DNA of 64,000 bases from Micromonosporaceae bacterium KJ-029 (lineage in GTDB: Bacteria; Actinomycetota; Actinomycetes; Mycobacteriales; Micromonosporaceae). Positions 28,323 through 36,646 of the stretch are shown in pieces. Made by a program: the position numbers and the translations under genes. The notes under the pieces were generated by a model, which saw only the letters and a list, made by a program, of their open reading frames with translations, had not been told where the DNA came from and did no database searches. Position 1 is the first letter of the stretch. Each line of letters starts with the position of its first letter. The stretch is taken from assembly GCA_005402585.1 (NCBI GenBank), contig BIFP01000014.1:99923-163922 (forward strand), written 5' to 3'.

Positions 28323-29144
28323 ATGACAGCGGGAAGATCCGCCCGGACGCCCGAAGCTCGTCCGCCTCGCCCGCTCGGCCAGCCCGCCCTGACCCCGGTA
28401 CCGCGTGGCTGGTGGCCGGACGCCCTGCTGGTCGCCGCGTTTGCCGCGCTCACCGCCGCGCTGGTGTGGTGGCCGCCGCTGCTGCAGGTGGACATCGCGG
28501 TACGGGACTGGTGCGACCGGCATCGGCCGCCGCCGGTCGCCTGGCTGATGCGGGTCCTCGACTACTTCGGACAGGGCGGACCGCTGATCATCGTGACCGT
28601 CGGGGTGTCGTTCTGGCTCGCCTGGCAGCACCGGACGATCCGGCCGATCATCCTGGCCGGACTGGCCCCGATCGTGAGCACCGTGCTGATCGTCGGGCTG
28701 AAGAGGTGGACCTCGCGCGGCGCCCCGCACCAGGGCTCGGTGCGGTTGTTCAGCGACGGCGGGGAGGATTTCTACCCGTCCGGGCACGTGAGCAACGGCA
28801 TCGTCTACTTCGGGGTGCTGGCGATCCTGCTCGCGCCGTACCTGGCGGTGCCGGTCCGACGCGTGCTGCAGTGGCTGCCCGGCGTGCTGGTGGTCATCGG
28901 CACCACCTACCTCAGCTACCACTGGCTCACCGACAGCATCGGCGGATACCTCCTCGGCCTGCTGATCGTGCGACTGCTGCTGCGGGTTCCGTGGCGGAGC
29001 GTCCCCCTGCCCCGCCGGCTCGACCGGCTGGCCCTCGGCGGCCACCAGGCCCACCGCGCCGTGCACCGGAAAGGGCCGCCGGGCGAGCAGCATCGTCGGG
29101 TACCCGGGCCGCCCCGCAAGATCGCGCTGGGCCGCGCGTGCTGA
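28323..29144 (+). CDS. PAP2 superfamily phosphatase
   Basis: 273 residues, about six membrane segments. The phosphatase motifs are KRWTSRGAP (motif 1, K-x6-RP variant), YPSGHVSNG (motif 2, SGH) and YLSYHWLTDSIGGYLLG (motif 3, with catalytic His and Asp). Such enzymes dephosphorylate phosphatidate, undecaprenyl diphosphate or related lipids at the outer face. A strong gagggaggag site precedes the ATG. Downstream DMT gene overlaps or abuts it, so they are probably co-transcribed. Confidence 0.87.
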   Translation: MTAGRSARTPEARPPRPLGQPALTPVPRGWWPDALLVAAFAALTAALVWWPPLLQVDIAVRDWCDRHRPPPVAWLMRVLDYFGQGGPLIIVTVGVSFWLAWQHRTIRPIILAGLAPIVSTVLIVGLKRWTSRGAPHQGSVRLFSDGGEDFYPSGHVSNGIVYFGVLAILLAPYLAVPVRRVLQWLPGVLVVIGTTYLSYHWLTDSIGGYLLGLLIVRLLLRVPWRSVPLPRRLDRLALGGHQAHRAVHRKGPPGEQHRRVPGPPRKIALGRAC

Positions 29145-30013
29145 GCGGGGAGGTGCTGGCCGGAACACCGCTCGCCCTCGGCGCGGCGGCGGCGTTCGGG
29201 GCGTCCTCGGTGCTGCAGTTCCGCGCCACCCACCGGGCACCGGCCCAACCGGCCGGGCGGCCCACCCTGCTGTTGCACCTGCTGCGCCAGCCGGAATGGC
29301 GCTGGTCGGTGGTGCTCGCCGCCGGGGCCTTCGGCCTGCAGGTCGCCGCCCTCAGCCTGATGCCGCTGATCCTGGTGCAGCCACTGTTGATCACCGGTCT
29401 GCTCTGGTACATCCTGCTGCACTCCCTGGCCGATCGGAGGCGCCCGGACCTCAAGACCATGCTGGAGGCGATGCTCTGCCTGGTCGCGCTCTCGGCCTTC
29501 CTGCTGATCGCCCGGCCGACCGCCGGGCAGGGAAAGGGGCTCAACTCTTTCGGGTCGGCCCTGCTGCTCGGCGTCGCGGTGGCCGTAGCGGTGTCGTTGT
29601 GCCTGGTGGCCGCCATCGGGCTGGGCCCGAAGTGGCGGCCACTGCCGCTGGCCCTGGCCGCGGGCGTCTGCTACGGCGTCACCGCCGGCCTGATCAGCAG
29701 CCTCGCCTTCCACTACAACGGCAGCCCGCTGAGCGTCCTCGGGCACTGGCAGACGTACGCGCTCGCCGTGGTGGGCCCGTTCGGCGTGCTGCTGAGCCAG
29801 AACGCCTACCAGGCGGGTCCGCTGGGGGCGCCGGCCCTGGCCACGATCATCGTCGCCGACCCGCTGGTGTCGCTCGCCGTCGGCCTGCTCTGGCTGGACG
29901 AGCGGATCCAGACGGGGCCGTGGCAGGTGACCGGCCAGATCCTGGCCCTGGCCGTACTGGCCGGCGCGGTGTTCCTGCTCGCCCAGCGGGCACCCCACGT
30001 CGACCAGCAGTAG
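29138..30013 (+). CDS. DMT family transporter-like membrane protein
   Basis: About 291 residues with nine to ten hydrophobic segments. LALGAAAAFGASSVLQFRATHRAP opens an EamA-like repeat and AGPLGAPALATIIVADPLVSLAVGLLWLDERI closes the second. The GTG at 29138 overlaps the PAP2 stop and suggests coupling; GTG 29153 is another choice. The C-terminal LAQRAPHVDQQ is cytosolic. It is likely a paralog of the protein at 27295. Function unknown; lipid or sugar export would fit context. Confidence 0.75.
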   Translation: MLSGEVLAGTPLALGAAAAFGASSVLQFRATHRAPAQPAGRPTLLLHLLRQPEWRWSVVLAAGAFGLQVAALSLMPLILVQPLLITGLLWYILLHSLADRRRPDLKTMLEAMLCLVALSAFLLIARPTAGQGKGLNSFGSALLLGVAVAVAVSLCLVAAIGLGPKWRPLPLALAAGVCYGVTAGLISSLAFHYNGSPLSVLGHWQTYALAVVGPFGVLLSQNAYQAGPLGAPALATIIVADPLVSLAVGLLWLDERIQTGPWQVTGQILALAVLAGAVFLLAQRAPHVDQQ

Positions 30014-30054
30014 TCCTCCGCTGCCGGCACACCGGACGCGGGAGGGAGGGATCG

Positions 30055-30441
30055 GTGACCGACAACGGTGTGCGTCGTCGAGGACTGCTGCTGGCCGGTG
30101 CGCTGCTGGGTGGGGCCGGGATCTTCGACGCGGTGGCGGGCGTGGCCGACCTGACCACCCGCCGATACGTATCGCTCGGTGTCGGTGGGATTCACGAGCA
30201 TGACATCACCGGCTGGGCCTGGCTGCACCTCGCCGCCGGGGTGCTCGCGGCACTGGCCGGTGCGCTCGTGCCGCTGGGCCGGCGCTGGTGCGTCTGGCTC
30301 GCCGTGGCCACCACGGCGGTCTTCGTCGCGGTGCACCTGGCCTTCCTCACGTACCACCCGATCCAGACGGTGATCGTGGTCGGGGTGGCGCTGGCCGCCG
30401 CTCGGCTGATCCTCAAGCACCGCCTCCCGGCCACCGGCTGA
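30055..30441 (+). CDS. Small four-span membrane protein (DUF7144/DUF4383-like)
   Basis: 128 residues with four membrane segments. The central ITGWAWLHLAAGVLAALAGALV and the last segment FLTYHPIQTVIVVGVALAAARLIL match small actinobacterial membrane proteins of the DUF7144 type. GTG 30055 is preceded by ggagggagg. It ends the rightward group that starts at 28323. No biochemical role is known. Confidence 0.75.
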   Translation: MTDNGVRRRGLLLAGALLGGAGIFDAVAGVADLTTRRYVSLGVGGIHEHDITGWAWLHLAAGVLAALAGALVPLGRRWCVWLAVATTAVFVAVHLAFLTYHPIQTVIVVGVALAAARLILKHRLPATG

Positions 30442-30488
30442 TCCCGCGTCCGGCACGACAGGCGCGGCGGACAGGCGGCACCGGAACG

Positions 30489-32126
30489 TCAACGGGTCGG
30501 CAGGCAGACCTTCCCGGTGAAGGCCGGGTCGGGCTGCCGCGACGCCGCCCAGGCCGGATTGACCGCTATCGCCAGCGGCGGTGCCTGCCAGGCGGCGCTG
30601 AGCCGTTGCAGCAGCGGGTACTCGTCGCGATGCTGATGGATCGCCTCCCCGTCGAGGAAGGTGATCAACTGGTCTGAGACCAATCCGCGGTGCAGCAGGC
30701 CGCCGTGCACGCCGGGCACCTGGAACACGGGGATCTCGGTGTAGTCCCCGGGCGGCGCCTCGGCGGCCGTGCTGGTGGGCACGAAGGCGACGATCCGCAC
30801 GCCCGGGAGCGGACACATCAGCTGGTTGCGGTAGAAGGGCGCGTTGTCGACCAGGGAACGGATGAACGGCTCGTCGGGGCCGCTGCCCGGACCGCCCGCG
30901 AGGTCGACCAGACCGAAGAGCAGCCGGAGTTGCCAACCGGTGACCACGCCCCAGCCCCGGCTCTGGTCCCGTGGCGGATAGTAGGCGCGGCCCGCGTTGA
31001 TCAGCGGGCTGAACATGATCAGCATGTCGACCGCCGGATGGGACCGCTGCTGGAGATACGTACGGGCCACCATCGCCCCCTCGCTCTCGCCGACCAGCGC
31101 GACCTGGCGGGCGGTCCGGTGGTGCAGCCGATCCACCTGCTCCTCAAGCAGCCGCACGCTGTCCGCGACGGAGATCGTGGTGTCGTCCCGGTCGTACGGC
31201 AGGGGCTTCCCGTCCGGGCCCAACCCACGGTAGGAGAACCGTTCGACCCGAGGGTCGGGCGGCTGCTCCCCGTCGTAGTCTGAGCCGTAGCCGGCGAGGA
31301 CGATCACCGCGTGGGTGACCTCGGGCGGCAGGGGTTGGTCGAGCACCATCACCTCGACGTCCAGTTCCTTGCCCGGCACCACGTTCACCAGCGGGGGTAC
31401 GAGCATCGGCACCGCGAGCGCCAGGATGGCCACGATCGGAGTCGCCGGCACCCGGGCCCATCGCACTCGGGGCGCGAGCAGTGCCGACCGCACCGTCCGG
31501 TTCCACAACAGCCCGTTCGCGACCCCGGCTGCAGCGGCCACCGGCACCGTCCACCACCCCGGCACACTCCAGCACACCGCCCCGGCCACGGTGAGCACCA
31601 CGAAGTTCATCAACGACCAGCCCACCAGCGACACCGACGGCAGCCCGCGCCACCAGGCTCGGACCACCGCGGCCCGCTGCAGGAACGGCGCCAGCAGGAA
31701 CATCGGCAACAACGAGGCCAGCAGCACCCACGACAGCGCCACCACCGACGCCGCAACCGAGATCGCCGCCCACGGCGCGACGACAATCGCGACCAGCAGG
31801 GCTAGGCCGAAGTTCCGCCGCAACAACCACCGCACCGGCGGACGTGGCATCTCGGCAGGCCAGGCCAGCACCACCAGCACGGTATGGAACACACCCCGGA
31901 AGACCAGCAGCAGGGCGAACCAGAACAGGAACATCGCCCAGGAATCGTGGTAGACGAACAACCACCGCAGGTCGTGATAGGTGTCGTACGGCCACACGGC
32001 AGAGGTCTGCGACGCCAGGCCCTGAGCGGCGACGAAGCCCAACGACACCAGAACGATCGCCTCGATCGCCGGGGACACGGCGGTCAGCAGCAGCAACCCA
32101 ACCAACCTGCGGTCCAGGGTCAACAT
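30489..32126 (-). CDS. Membrane-anchored alpha/beta hydrolase
   Basis: 545 residues. The first half has about eight membrane segments (residues 8-270); the second half is a soluble alpha/beta-hydrolase-like domain with the nucleophile elbow ALVGESEGAMVARTYL (Ser in GESEG) and a late His in VPGVHGGLLHRGLV. The hydrolase domain probably faces outside. Start at ATG 32126 (MLTLDRRLVGLLLL), just before the first membrane segment; the frame upstream is not coding-like. It converges with the small membrane gene at 30055. Substrate unknown. Confidence 0.72.
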   Translation of the reverse strand: MLTLDRRLVGLLLLTAVSPAIEAIVLVSLGFVAAQGLASQTSAVWPYDTYHDLRWLFVYHDSWAMFLFWFALLLVFRGVFHTVLVVLAWPAEMPRPPVRWLLRRNFGLALLVAIVVAPWAAISVAASVVALSWVLLASLLPMFLLAPFLQRAAVVRAWWRGLPSVSLVGWSLMNFVVLTVAGAVCWSVPGWWTVPVAAAAGVANGLLWNRTVRSALLAPRVRWARVPATPIVAILALAVPMLVPPLVNVVPGKELDVEVMVLDQPLPPEVTHAVIVLAGYGSDYDGEQPPDPRVERFSYRGLGPDGKPLPYDRDDTTISVADSVRLLEEQVDRLHHRTARQVALVGESEGAMVARTYLQQRSHPAVDMLIMFSPLINAGRAYYPPRDQSRGWGVVTGWQLRLLFGLVDLAGGPGSGPDEPFIRSLVDNAPFYRNQLMCPLPGVRIVAFVPTSTAAEAPPGDYTEIPVFQVPGVHGGLLHRGLVSDQLITFLDGEAIHQHRDEYPLLQRLSAAWQAPPLAIAVNPAWAASRQPDPAFTGKVCLPTR

Positions 32127-32146
32127 CGCGCCTCGTATCGCGGCGG

Positions 32147-32308
32147 TCAGCCGAGCGCACGGAGGCGGCCGGCCAGGGTGTCGCGTGCGTCCTCCAACCG
32201 CAGGTGAATCTCGACGAAGTCGGAGCCGACCTGCTCGGCTCGTACGGCCTGCCGGATCAGCTCCTTCGGCCCGCACCCCTCGCTGGACAGCTTGTATCCG
32301 ACCCGCAT
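32147..32308 (-). pseudogene. F420-dependent LLM oxidoreductase, N-terminal remnant
   Basis: 53 codons. The first 34 residues (MRVGYKLSSEGCGPKELIRQ and onward to DFVEI) match the N-terminus of TIGR03557-like F420-dependent oxidoreductases, which normally run to about 320 residues. The conserved DHxHPW that should follow is absent; instead the frame runs through unrelated residues to a stop. The gene is thus cut down by deletion. Nothing else coding was seen in 32309-32533, apart from Arg/Ala-rich open frames without family likeness. Confidence 0.65.
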
Positions 32309-32533
32309 GACCAGCCCCACCTCTGAGAAAGTCGTCCTCTCGTCACCTTTCCACGCAGCCGATGGCAGACGCCGTTGAACGGCGAAACCTGCGGCGAGGG
32401 TGTGGATGTCGTCACCGTCCACTCTGATCGCGGCCCGGCTCGCCCGGATGAACGACGCGCGTGCCGCCGCTACTCGGCGCGGCGCCATCTGCCTGGAACA
32501 GCCGGCTGATCCGGCGGGCCCGATCGATTTGGC

Positions 32534-32580
32534 GTCAACGTCATTGACACGAATTTGGTTGGAGCGTTCTACTGTCTCCA
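32534..32580 (+). promoter_or_regulatory. TetR promoter and putative operator
   Basis: A 15-bp inverted repeat GTCAA-CGTCA-TTGAC (32534-32548) overlaps a consensus -35 TTGACA (32544-32549). A poor -10 candidate follows about 18-20 bases later near ttctact. The tetR-type gene starts at 32580, so the dyad sits where an autorepressor would block polymerase. Confidence 0.55.
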
Positions 32581-33170
32581 TGAACAGGTCTCGCGCGTAC
32601 GTGCAGACCGCACGCGCGGCATCGACGGCCGACACGCGTCGGCGCATCCTCGATGCCGTCGTGGCGCTGGTCCTGCGGCGCAAGTCGGTCGAGATCGTGC
32701 TCGCCGACGTCGCCGAGGCCGCCGGGGTGAGCGTGCAGACTGTGCTTCGCCACTTCGGGAGCCGGGAAGGTCTGTTCGAAGCGGGGATCACCCACGCACG
32801 CGAGCAGGTCGCCGCCGAGCGAGCGGCGCCGGTCGGCGACGTCACCGCTGCCGTGTCGGCTCTGTTCAACCACTACGAACGCTGGGGCGATGTCGTGCTG
32901 CGGCTGCTGGCCCAGGGCGACGGCAGCCCCGCGGCGGACACCGTCACCGAGCAGGGCCGCCAGTTCCACGACACCTGGGTCCGCGACGTATTCGCGCCCC
33001 TGCTCGCGCCACTACCGGCCGATCAGCAAGGGGCGATCACCGACCTGCTGGTGGTCGCGACCGACATCTACACCTGGAAGCTGCTGCACCACGACCGCCG
33101 GCTGCCTCGACGGCAGGCCGAGCAGCGTGTCCTTCGGCTGATCATGGCAATTCTGGGAGAAGGACGATGA
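32580..33170 (+). CDS. TetR/AcrR family transcriptional regulator
   Basis: 196 residues. The N-terminal HTH is clear: TRRRILDAVVALVLRRKSVEIVLADVAEAAGVSVQTVLRHFGSREGLFEAGI (about residues 17-70). The C-terminal ligand domain is unassigned. The stop overlaps the ATG of the glycosyltransferase by four bases (ATGA), so the regulator and its target are cotranscribed. Autoregulation through the dyad at 32534-32548 is inferred. Confidence 0.88.
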   Translation: MNRSRAYVQTARAASTADTRRRILDAVVALVLRRKSVEIVLADVAEAAGVSVQTVLRHFGSREGLFEAGITHAREQVAAERAAPVGDVTAAVSALFNHYERWGDVVLRLLAQGDGSPAADTVTEQGRQFHDTWVRDVFAPLLAPLPADQQGAITDLLVVATDIYTWKLLHHDRRLPRRQAEQRVLRLIMAILGEGR

Positions 33171-34264
33171 CCTCGTATCTGTTCGTGACCTGGGACGGTG
33201 GCGGCAACGTGCCACCGGTGCTGCGAATCGCAGCCGAACTGCACCGGCGCGGTCACACCGTCCGGGTGCTCGGGCACCCGCAGCAACGTGACGCCGTGCA
33301 GGCCGCGGGGCTGCGGTTCGAGCCCTACCAGCAGGTGCGCCCCTGGTCGGCCACCATCCCGGTCACCAACGTCCAGTGGGCCTGGAAATACCTGCGACTG
33401 TTCACCGACCGGGCAGGCATCGGCGAGCTGACCGCGAGCCTGCGCCGCGAATCCGCCGACGTCGCTGTCATCGACTGCATGATGCTCGGCGCGATCAAAG
33501 CCGCCCAGGATCTGAACCTGCGACAGGTCGTTCTCACCCACACCTTCTACGCCTACCTGCGCAACGGCTTCGACCGCGGCCCCGTCGGCCTGACCGGGCG
33601 CATGATGGGTCTGCCGCCGAACATCCTCTGGAACCGGTCGGATCTGAATCTGATCCTGACCGCGCCGGAACTGGAACCCGCCACCGTCATACCGGCGAAC
33701 GCCGCGTTCACCGGCCCGGTCTGGCCCGTCGGTGCGCCGGCACCGGTTTCCCACACCGACGACGCGAACATCCTGATCAGCCTCAGCTCCATCTACTACG
33801 TCGGCCAGCGCAAGGTTCTCAAAACGGCCCTCGACGCCGTGGCCGACCTGCCCGTGCGCGCGACCCTCACGACCGGGCACGGGGTGGACCCGCAGGATCT
33901 ACGCGCGCCCGCGAACGTGGACGTGCACCGGTTCCTGCCGCACGGGCAGATCCTGCCCCGCGTACGCCTCGTCGTCGGTCACGCCGGCCACGGCACCACG
34001 ATGCAGGCCCTGGCCCACGACCTGCCCCTGGTCCTCATCCCGATGTCGCCACTGGGCGACCAGCCGCTCGTCGCCAAGGCCGTCGCCCGCAGCGGCGCTG
34101 CCACCGTCGTCAAACGGTCCGCCTCCCCCGACGTCCTGCGCGCCGCCATCGAGCGGATGCTCGACGACGGACCGCACCGCACCGCCGCTGCCACCATCGG
34201 CAAAAAGTTGCGGGCCACCGACGGTGCGGGCGCCGCTGCCGACCTGATCGAACAGGTCGGCTGA
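33167..34264 (+). CDS. Glycosyltransferase family 1 protein (MGT-like)
   Basis: 365 residues, GT-B fold. The N-terminal part (FVTWDGGGNVPPVLRIAAELHRRGHTVRVLGHP) binds the acceptor, and the C-terminal VVGHAGHGTTMQALAHDLPLVLIPMSPLGDQP contains the nucleotide-sugar motif with HGTT and DQP. The family includes macrolide and flavonoid glycosyltransferases. A two-gene unit with a TetR regulator fits detoxification of a small hydrophobic molecule or of an antibiotic, but the acceptor is unknown. Confidence 0.87.
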   Translation: MTSYLFVTWDGGGNVPPVLRIAAELHRRGHTVRVLGHPQQRDAVQAAGLRFEPYQQVRPWSATIPVTNVQWAWKYLRLFTDRAGIGELTASLRRESADVAVIDCMMLGAIKAAQDLNLRQVVLTHTFYAYLRNGFDRGPVGLTGRMMGLPPNILWNRSDLNLILTAPELEPATVIPANAAFTGPVWPVGAPAPVSHTDDANILISLSSIYYVGQRKVLKTALDAVADLPVRATLTTGHGVDPQDLRAPANVDVHRFLPHGQILPRVRLVVGHAGHGTTMQALAHDLPLVLIPMSPLGDQPLVAKAVARSGAATVVKRSASPDVLRAAIERMLDDGPHRTAAATIGKKLRATDGAGAAADLIEQVG

Positions 34265-34288
34265 CGCGGCGCATACGCACCTCGGCAG

Positions 34289-35020
34289 ATGTCTGTGCGC
34301 CGTGCCATGGACTTCGTTCATCTGCTTGATGACGACCAATCGGCCTTTTGGCTCCACGAGGTCAGGAACCGGATCATGGACGAGCCGAGGGTCGATGTGG
34401 AACCGTCCACCGGTGTCTGGGAACAGCACGCCGACTGGCCGATCCCGCGCACTGGGAACGTCAACATCTGGCTGCGTCCCGGCGCCGACAACGCCGCCGG
34501 GGAACTCGCACTCACCCCGGCCACGGGCGCGCCGACGACCCGTTCGTTCGTCGACAACCCCAACCAGCTCGAAACCGCAATGATCAACAACCCGGACCAG
34601 CCGAACGCGAACCGCCTGGCCTTCCTGTCCCCGCCGCTCGCCGAGGACCTGCGTATCTCCGGCACCCCTGTGGTCAGCCTGACTGCGTCGTCGAGCCTCG
34701 ACGGGGCCTACTTCGGCGCGATCCTCGTCGAATATGGACCGAGCACGCAGAACAGCTGGACCGGCGACGGAATCGCCCAGACGACGCTGCCCGAGGAGTG
34801 CTACGGCGAGTCGAGCCAGTTCGACGACGGGTGCTACCGGCCCGTCGCGTACCGGCCGACCAACGTCACGCAATGGCGGGTGAGCAAGGGGATCCTGGAC
34901 GGGCAGAACCGCAACTCGGTCGAGACGCTCGCGTCGCGACCGACCATCACGGTCAACACGAAGGTCAGCCACCTCGCTCTGCCGGTGCTCGGCGGCCAGC
35001 AGGCCGCCCGTCGAGCCGGG
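34289..35020 (+). pseudogene. Xaa-Pro dipeptidyl-peptidase/CocE-like C-terminal remnant
   Basis: From about 34343 the frame reads AFWLHEVRNRIMDEPRVDVE and TWEQHADWPIP-type sequence, the jelly-roll C-terminal domain of CocE/NonD (X-Pro dipeptidyl-peptidase) proteins, with LAFLSPPLAEDLRISGTPVVSL and KGILDGQNRNSVET. The catalytic alpha/beta domain is gone. A second deletion is visible where ETLASRPTITVNTKVSHLALPVLGG joins without the usual segment containing FPLLPDDYVFPAGHR. The frame then drifts into unrelated codons. Confidence 0.72.
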
Positions 35021-35030
35021 ATCCAGCCAA

Positions 35031-35144
35031 AGTGCCTACGCCAAAGTGCCGAACATCGGGATGCAGGACCTCGGTGCCCTGCAGGCGGCGGTCAGCGCCG
35101 GCCAACCGTCGGGGGCTCGACCGTTGCTGGTCAAACGGTGGTGA
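35031..35144 (+). pseudogene. Unidentified coherent C-terminal fragment
   Basis: In another frame from the preceding remnant, codons 35031-35144 read SAYAKVPNIGMQDLGALQAA followed by VSAGQPSGARPLLVKRW and a TGA stop. The composition is protein-like and differs from the Arg-rich shadow frames. The parent family is not recognised. It may be the end of yet another deleted gene, or of the same locus after a frameshift. Confidence 0.3.
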
Positions 35145-35799
35145 GCAGCGCGTCGAGCGGCCGCGGCAAGGCATCCCGGCCGGCAGCCGCCTCGACGAGC
35201 AGGCGTGCGTACCGCAGGTTGCGGCGCGAGCTGCTGCGCAGGAAGCGCCACATCTGCGCCTCGGGCGTCCGGCCGCGCCAGGCGGGCTGGCTCTGGAACG
35301 AACGGAACGAACGGAGGTCGCCCTGCGAGTCGAAGAGGGCTTCGACCCCTGCGATGCCGACGGCGCGGATCAGCTCCTCCTCCAGATCGTTGACGCAGAC
35401 ATAGAACCCGAGGCGCTCCATGTCGGTGCGTGTCCGGGGTGAGCCAACGTGGGTCGCGTCCAGTCCGCGCCGGAATACCTCCTCCTCACGCAGGTCGCAC
35501 AGACCGGCAAGTCGCATCCGGGTACCCAGCGGACCCAACCTCGTCAGGAAGCGGACGATCGCGTGCGCCCCGCCGATCGGCACGATCACGACCCGCTCCG
35601 CGTCGAGATCCCGGCCGCGGCCCACTGCGGCCGTTTCCAGTGCGATCTGGTCGCTGATGCCCTCGACGAGCACCACGGCCACGGCGGACTCGACCTTCGC
35701 CAGGGCGTGGGCGGTAGCCCGGATCGAGGCGGCATTGCCACCCAATTGACCATCGAGCGCCTCGCGGGCAAGCTCACGGCTTACCGCCGGCGCTGACAT
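35131..35799 (-). CDS. TOPRIM domain protein (OLD-type nuclease C-terminal-like)
   Basis: 222 residues from MSAPAVSR. The TOPRIM signature is AVAVVLVEGISDQIALETAA (Glu of motif 1) and GLCDLREEEVFRRGL (Asp/Glu acidic motif 2). Proteins of this size are annotated as TOPRIM nucleotidyl transferase/hydrolase or ATP-dependent endonuclease of the OLD family, lacking an ATPase domain. It overlaps the end of the fragment at 35031 on the other strand. Whether it is a shortened OLD nuclease or a natural stand-alone TOPRIM protein is unsettled. Confidence 0.72.
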   Translation of the reverse strand: MSAPAVSRELAREALDGQLGGNAASIRATAHALAKVESAVAVVLVEGISDQIALETAAVGRGRDLDAERVVIVPIGGAHAIVRFLTRLGPLGTRMRLAGLCDLREEEVFRRGLDATHVGSPRTRTDMERLGFYVCVNDLEEELIRAVGIAGVEALFDSQGDLRSFRSFQSQPAWRGRTPEAQMWRFLRSSSRRNLRYARLLVEAAAGRDALPRPLDALLTTV

Positions 35800-35865
35800 G
35801 CCGGCTCGTCGGGTCGCGGCCATGGCCGCAATCATCGCTGACCCGCCTACCAGCCGACCAGGGAT

Positions 35866-35885
35866 TTAGAGAGACCGGCAATAGG
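35866..35885. repeat. Solo terminus of the 161-bp element
   Basis: TTA (35866-35868) followed by gagagaccggcaatagg (35869-35885), identical to both ends of copy 1. The sequence leaves the element after two more bases and continues at once in the adenosine deaminase frame. This is the only other terminus found in the window. Confidence 0.75.
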
Positions 35886-35887
35886 AC

Positions 35888-36515
35888 AAGGTTGAACTGC
35901 ACGTCCACCACGTCGGGTCGGCAACACCGCAGACCGTGGCTCGCCTGGCCGAGCGGCACGCCGGGGACACCTCGGTGCCGGCCGACCCGACGCTGCTGAC
36001 CGAGTACTTCACGTTCACCGACTTCGCACACTTCATCGAGGTGTACCTGTCGGTGGTGGACCTGATCCGCGACGCCGAGGACGTGGCCACGCTCACCTAC
36101 GACATCGGCGCCGGCCTCGCCGCCCAGTCGGTGCGGTACGCCGAGGTGACCCTCAGCCCGTACTCGTCCATCGTGCGTGGCATCCCGGCCGAGGCGTACT
36201 GCGAAGCGGTGGAGGATGCCCGGCGGCGGGCCGCACGCGACCATGGCATCGACATGCGCTGGTGCTTCGACATCCCGGGCCCGCCCTGGATGTCGGCGGC
36301 CGACGTGACGCTCGACGTGGCGCTGAAGCAGCGCCCGGATGGGCTGATCAGCTTCGGGTTGGGCGGTCCGGAGGCCGGGGTGTCCCGGGGCCAGTTCGCC
36401 AGCCACTTCGCCGCCGCCCACGACCGAGATCTGACGGCTCACCTGCGCGAGCACGACATCGCGCTGGAGGTGTGCCCGACCTCCAACCTCTGCACCCGGT
36501 CGGTGCCGTCGCTGC
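35888..36515 (+). pseudogene. Adenosine deaminase, doubly truncated
   Basis: The frame begins at KVELHVHHVG (the HxH zinc motif) directly after the solo repeat terminus; the usual 10 or so preceding codons and start are missing. It continues through FTDFAHFIEVYLSVVDLIRD and RWCFDIPG, then at about 36425 joins FAAAHDRD to LTAHLREHDIALEVCPTSN. The lost interior holds the HAGE catalytic motif and a zinc histidine. After RSVPSL the frame degenerates. Length is about 210 residues against 330-350 for intact enzymes. Confidence 0.85.
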
Positions 36516-36646
36516 TGCCGAGTCACGGTGCTCGCCGCTTGAAACGGTCAGCGCCCTCGGCTTCGGCGGGATCGTCGCAGGCACTCTCCAGTCAGGACCC
36601 GTATGTACCCTGGGCGGCTCCGTAGCTGTCCCAGAGAGGATCTGCC

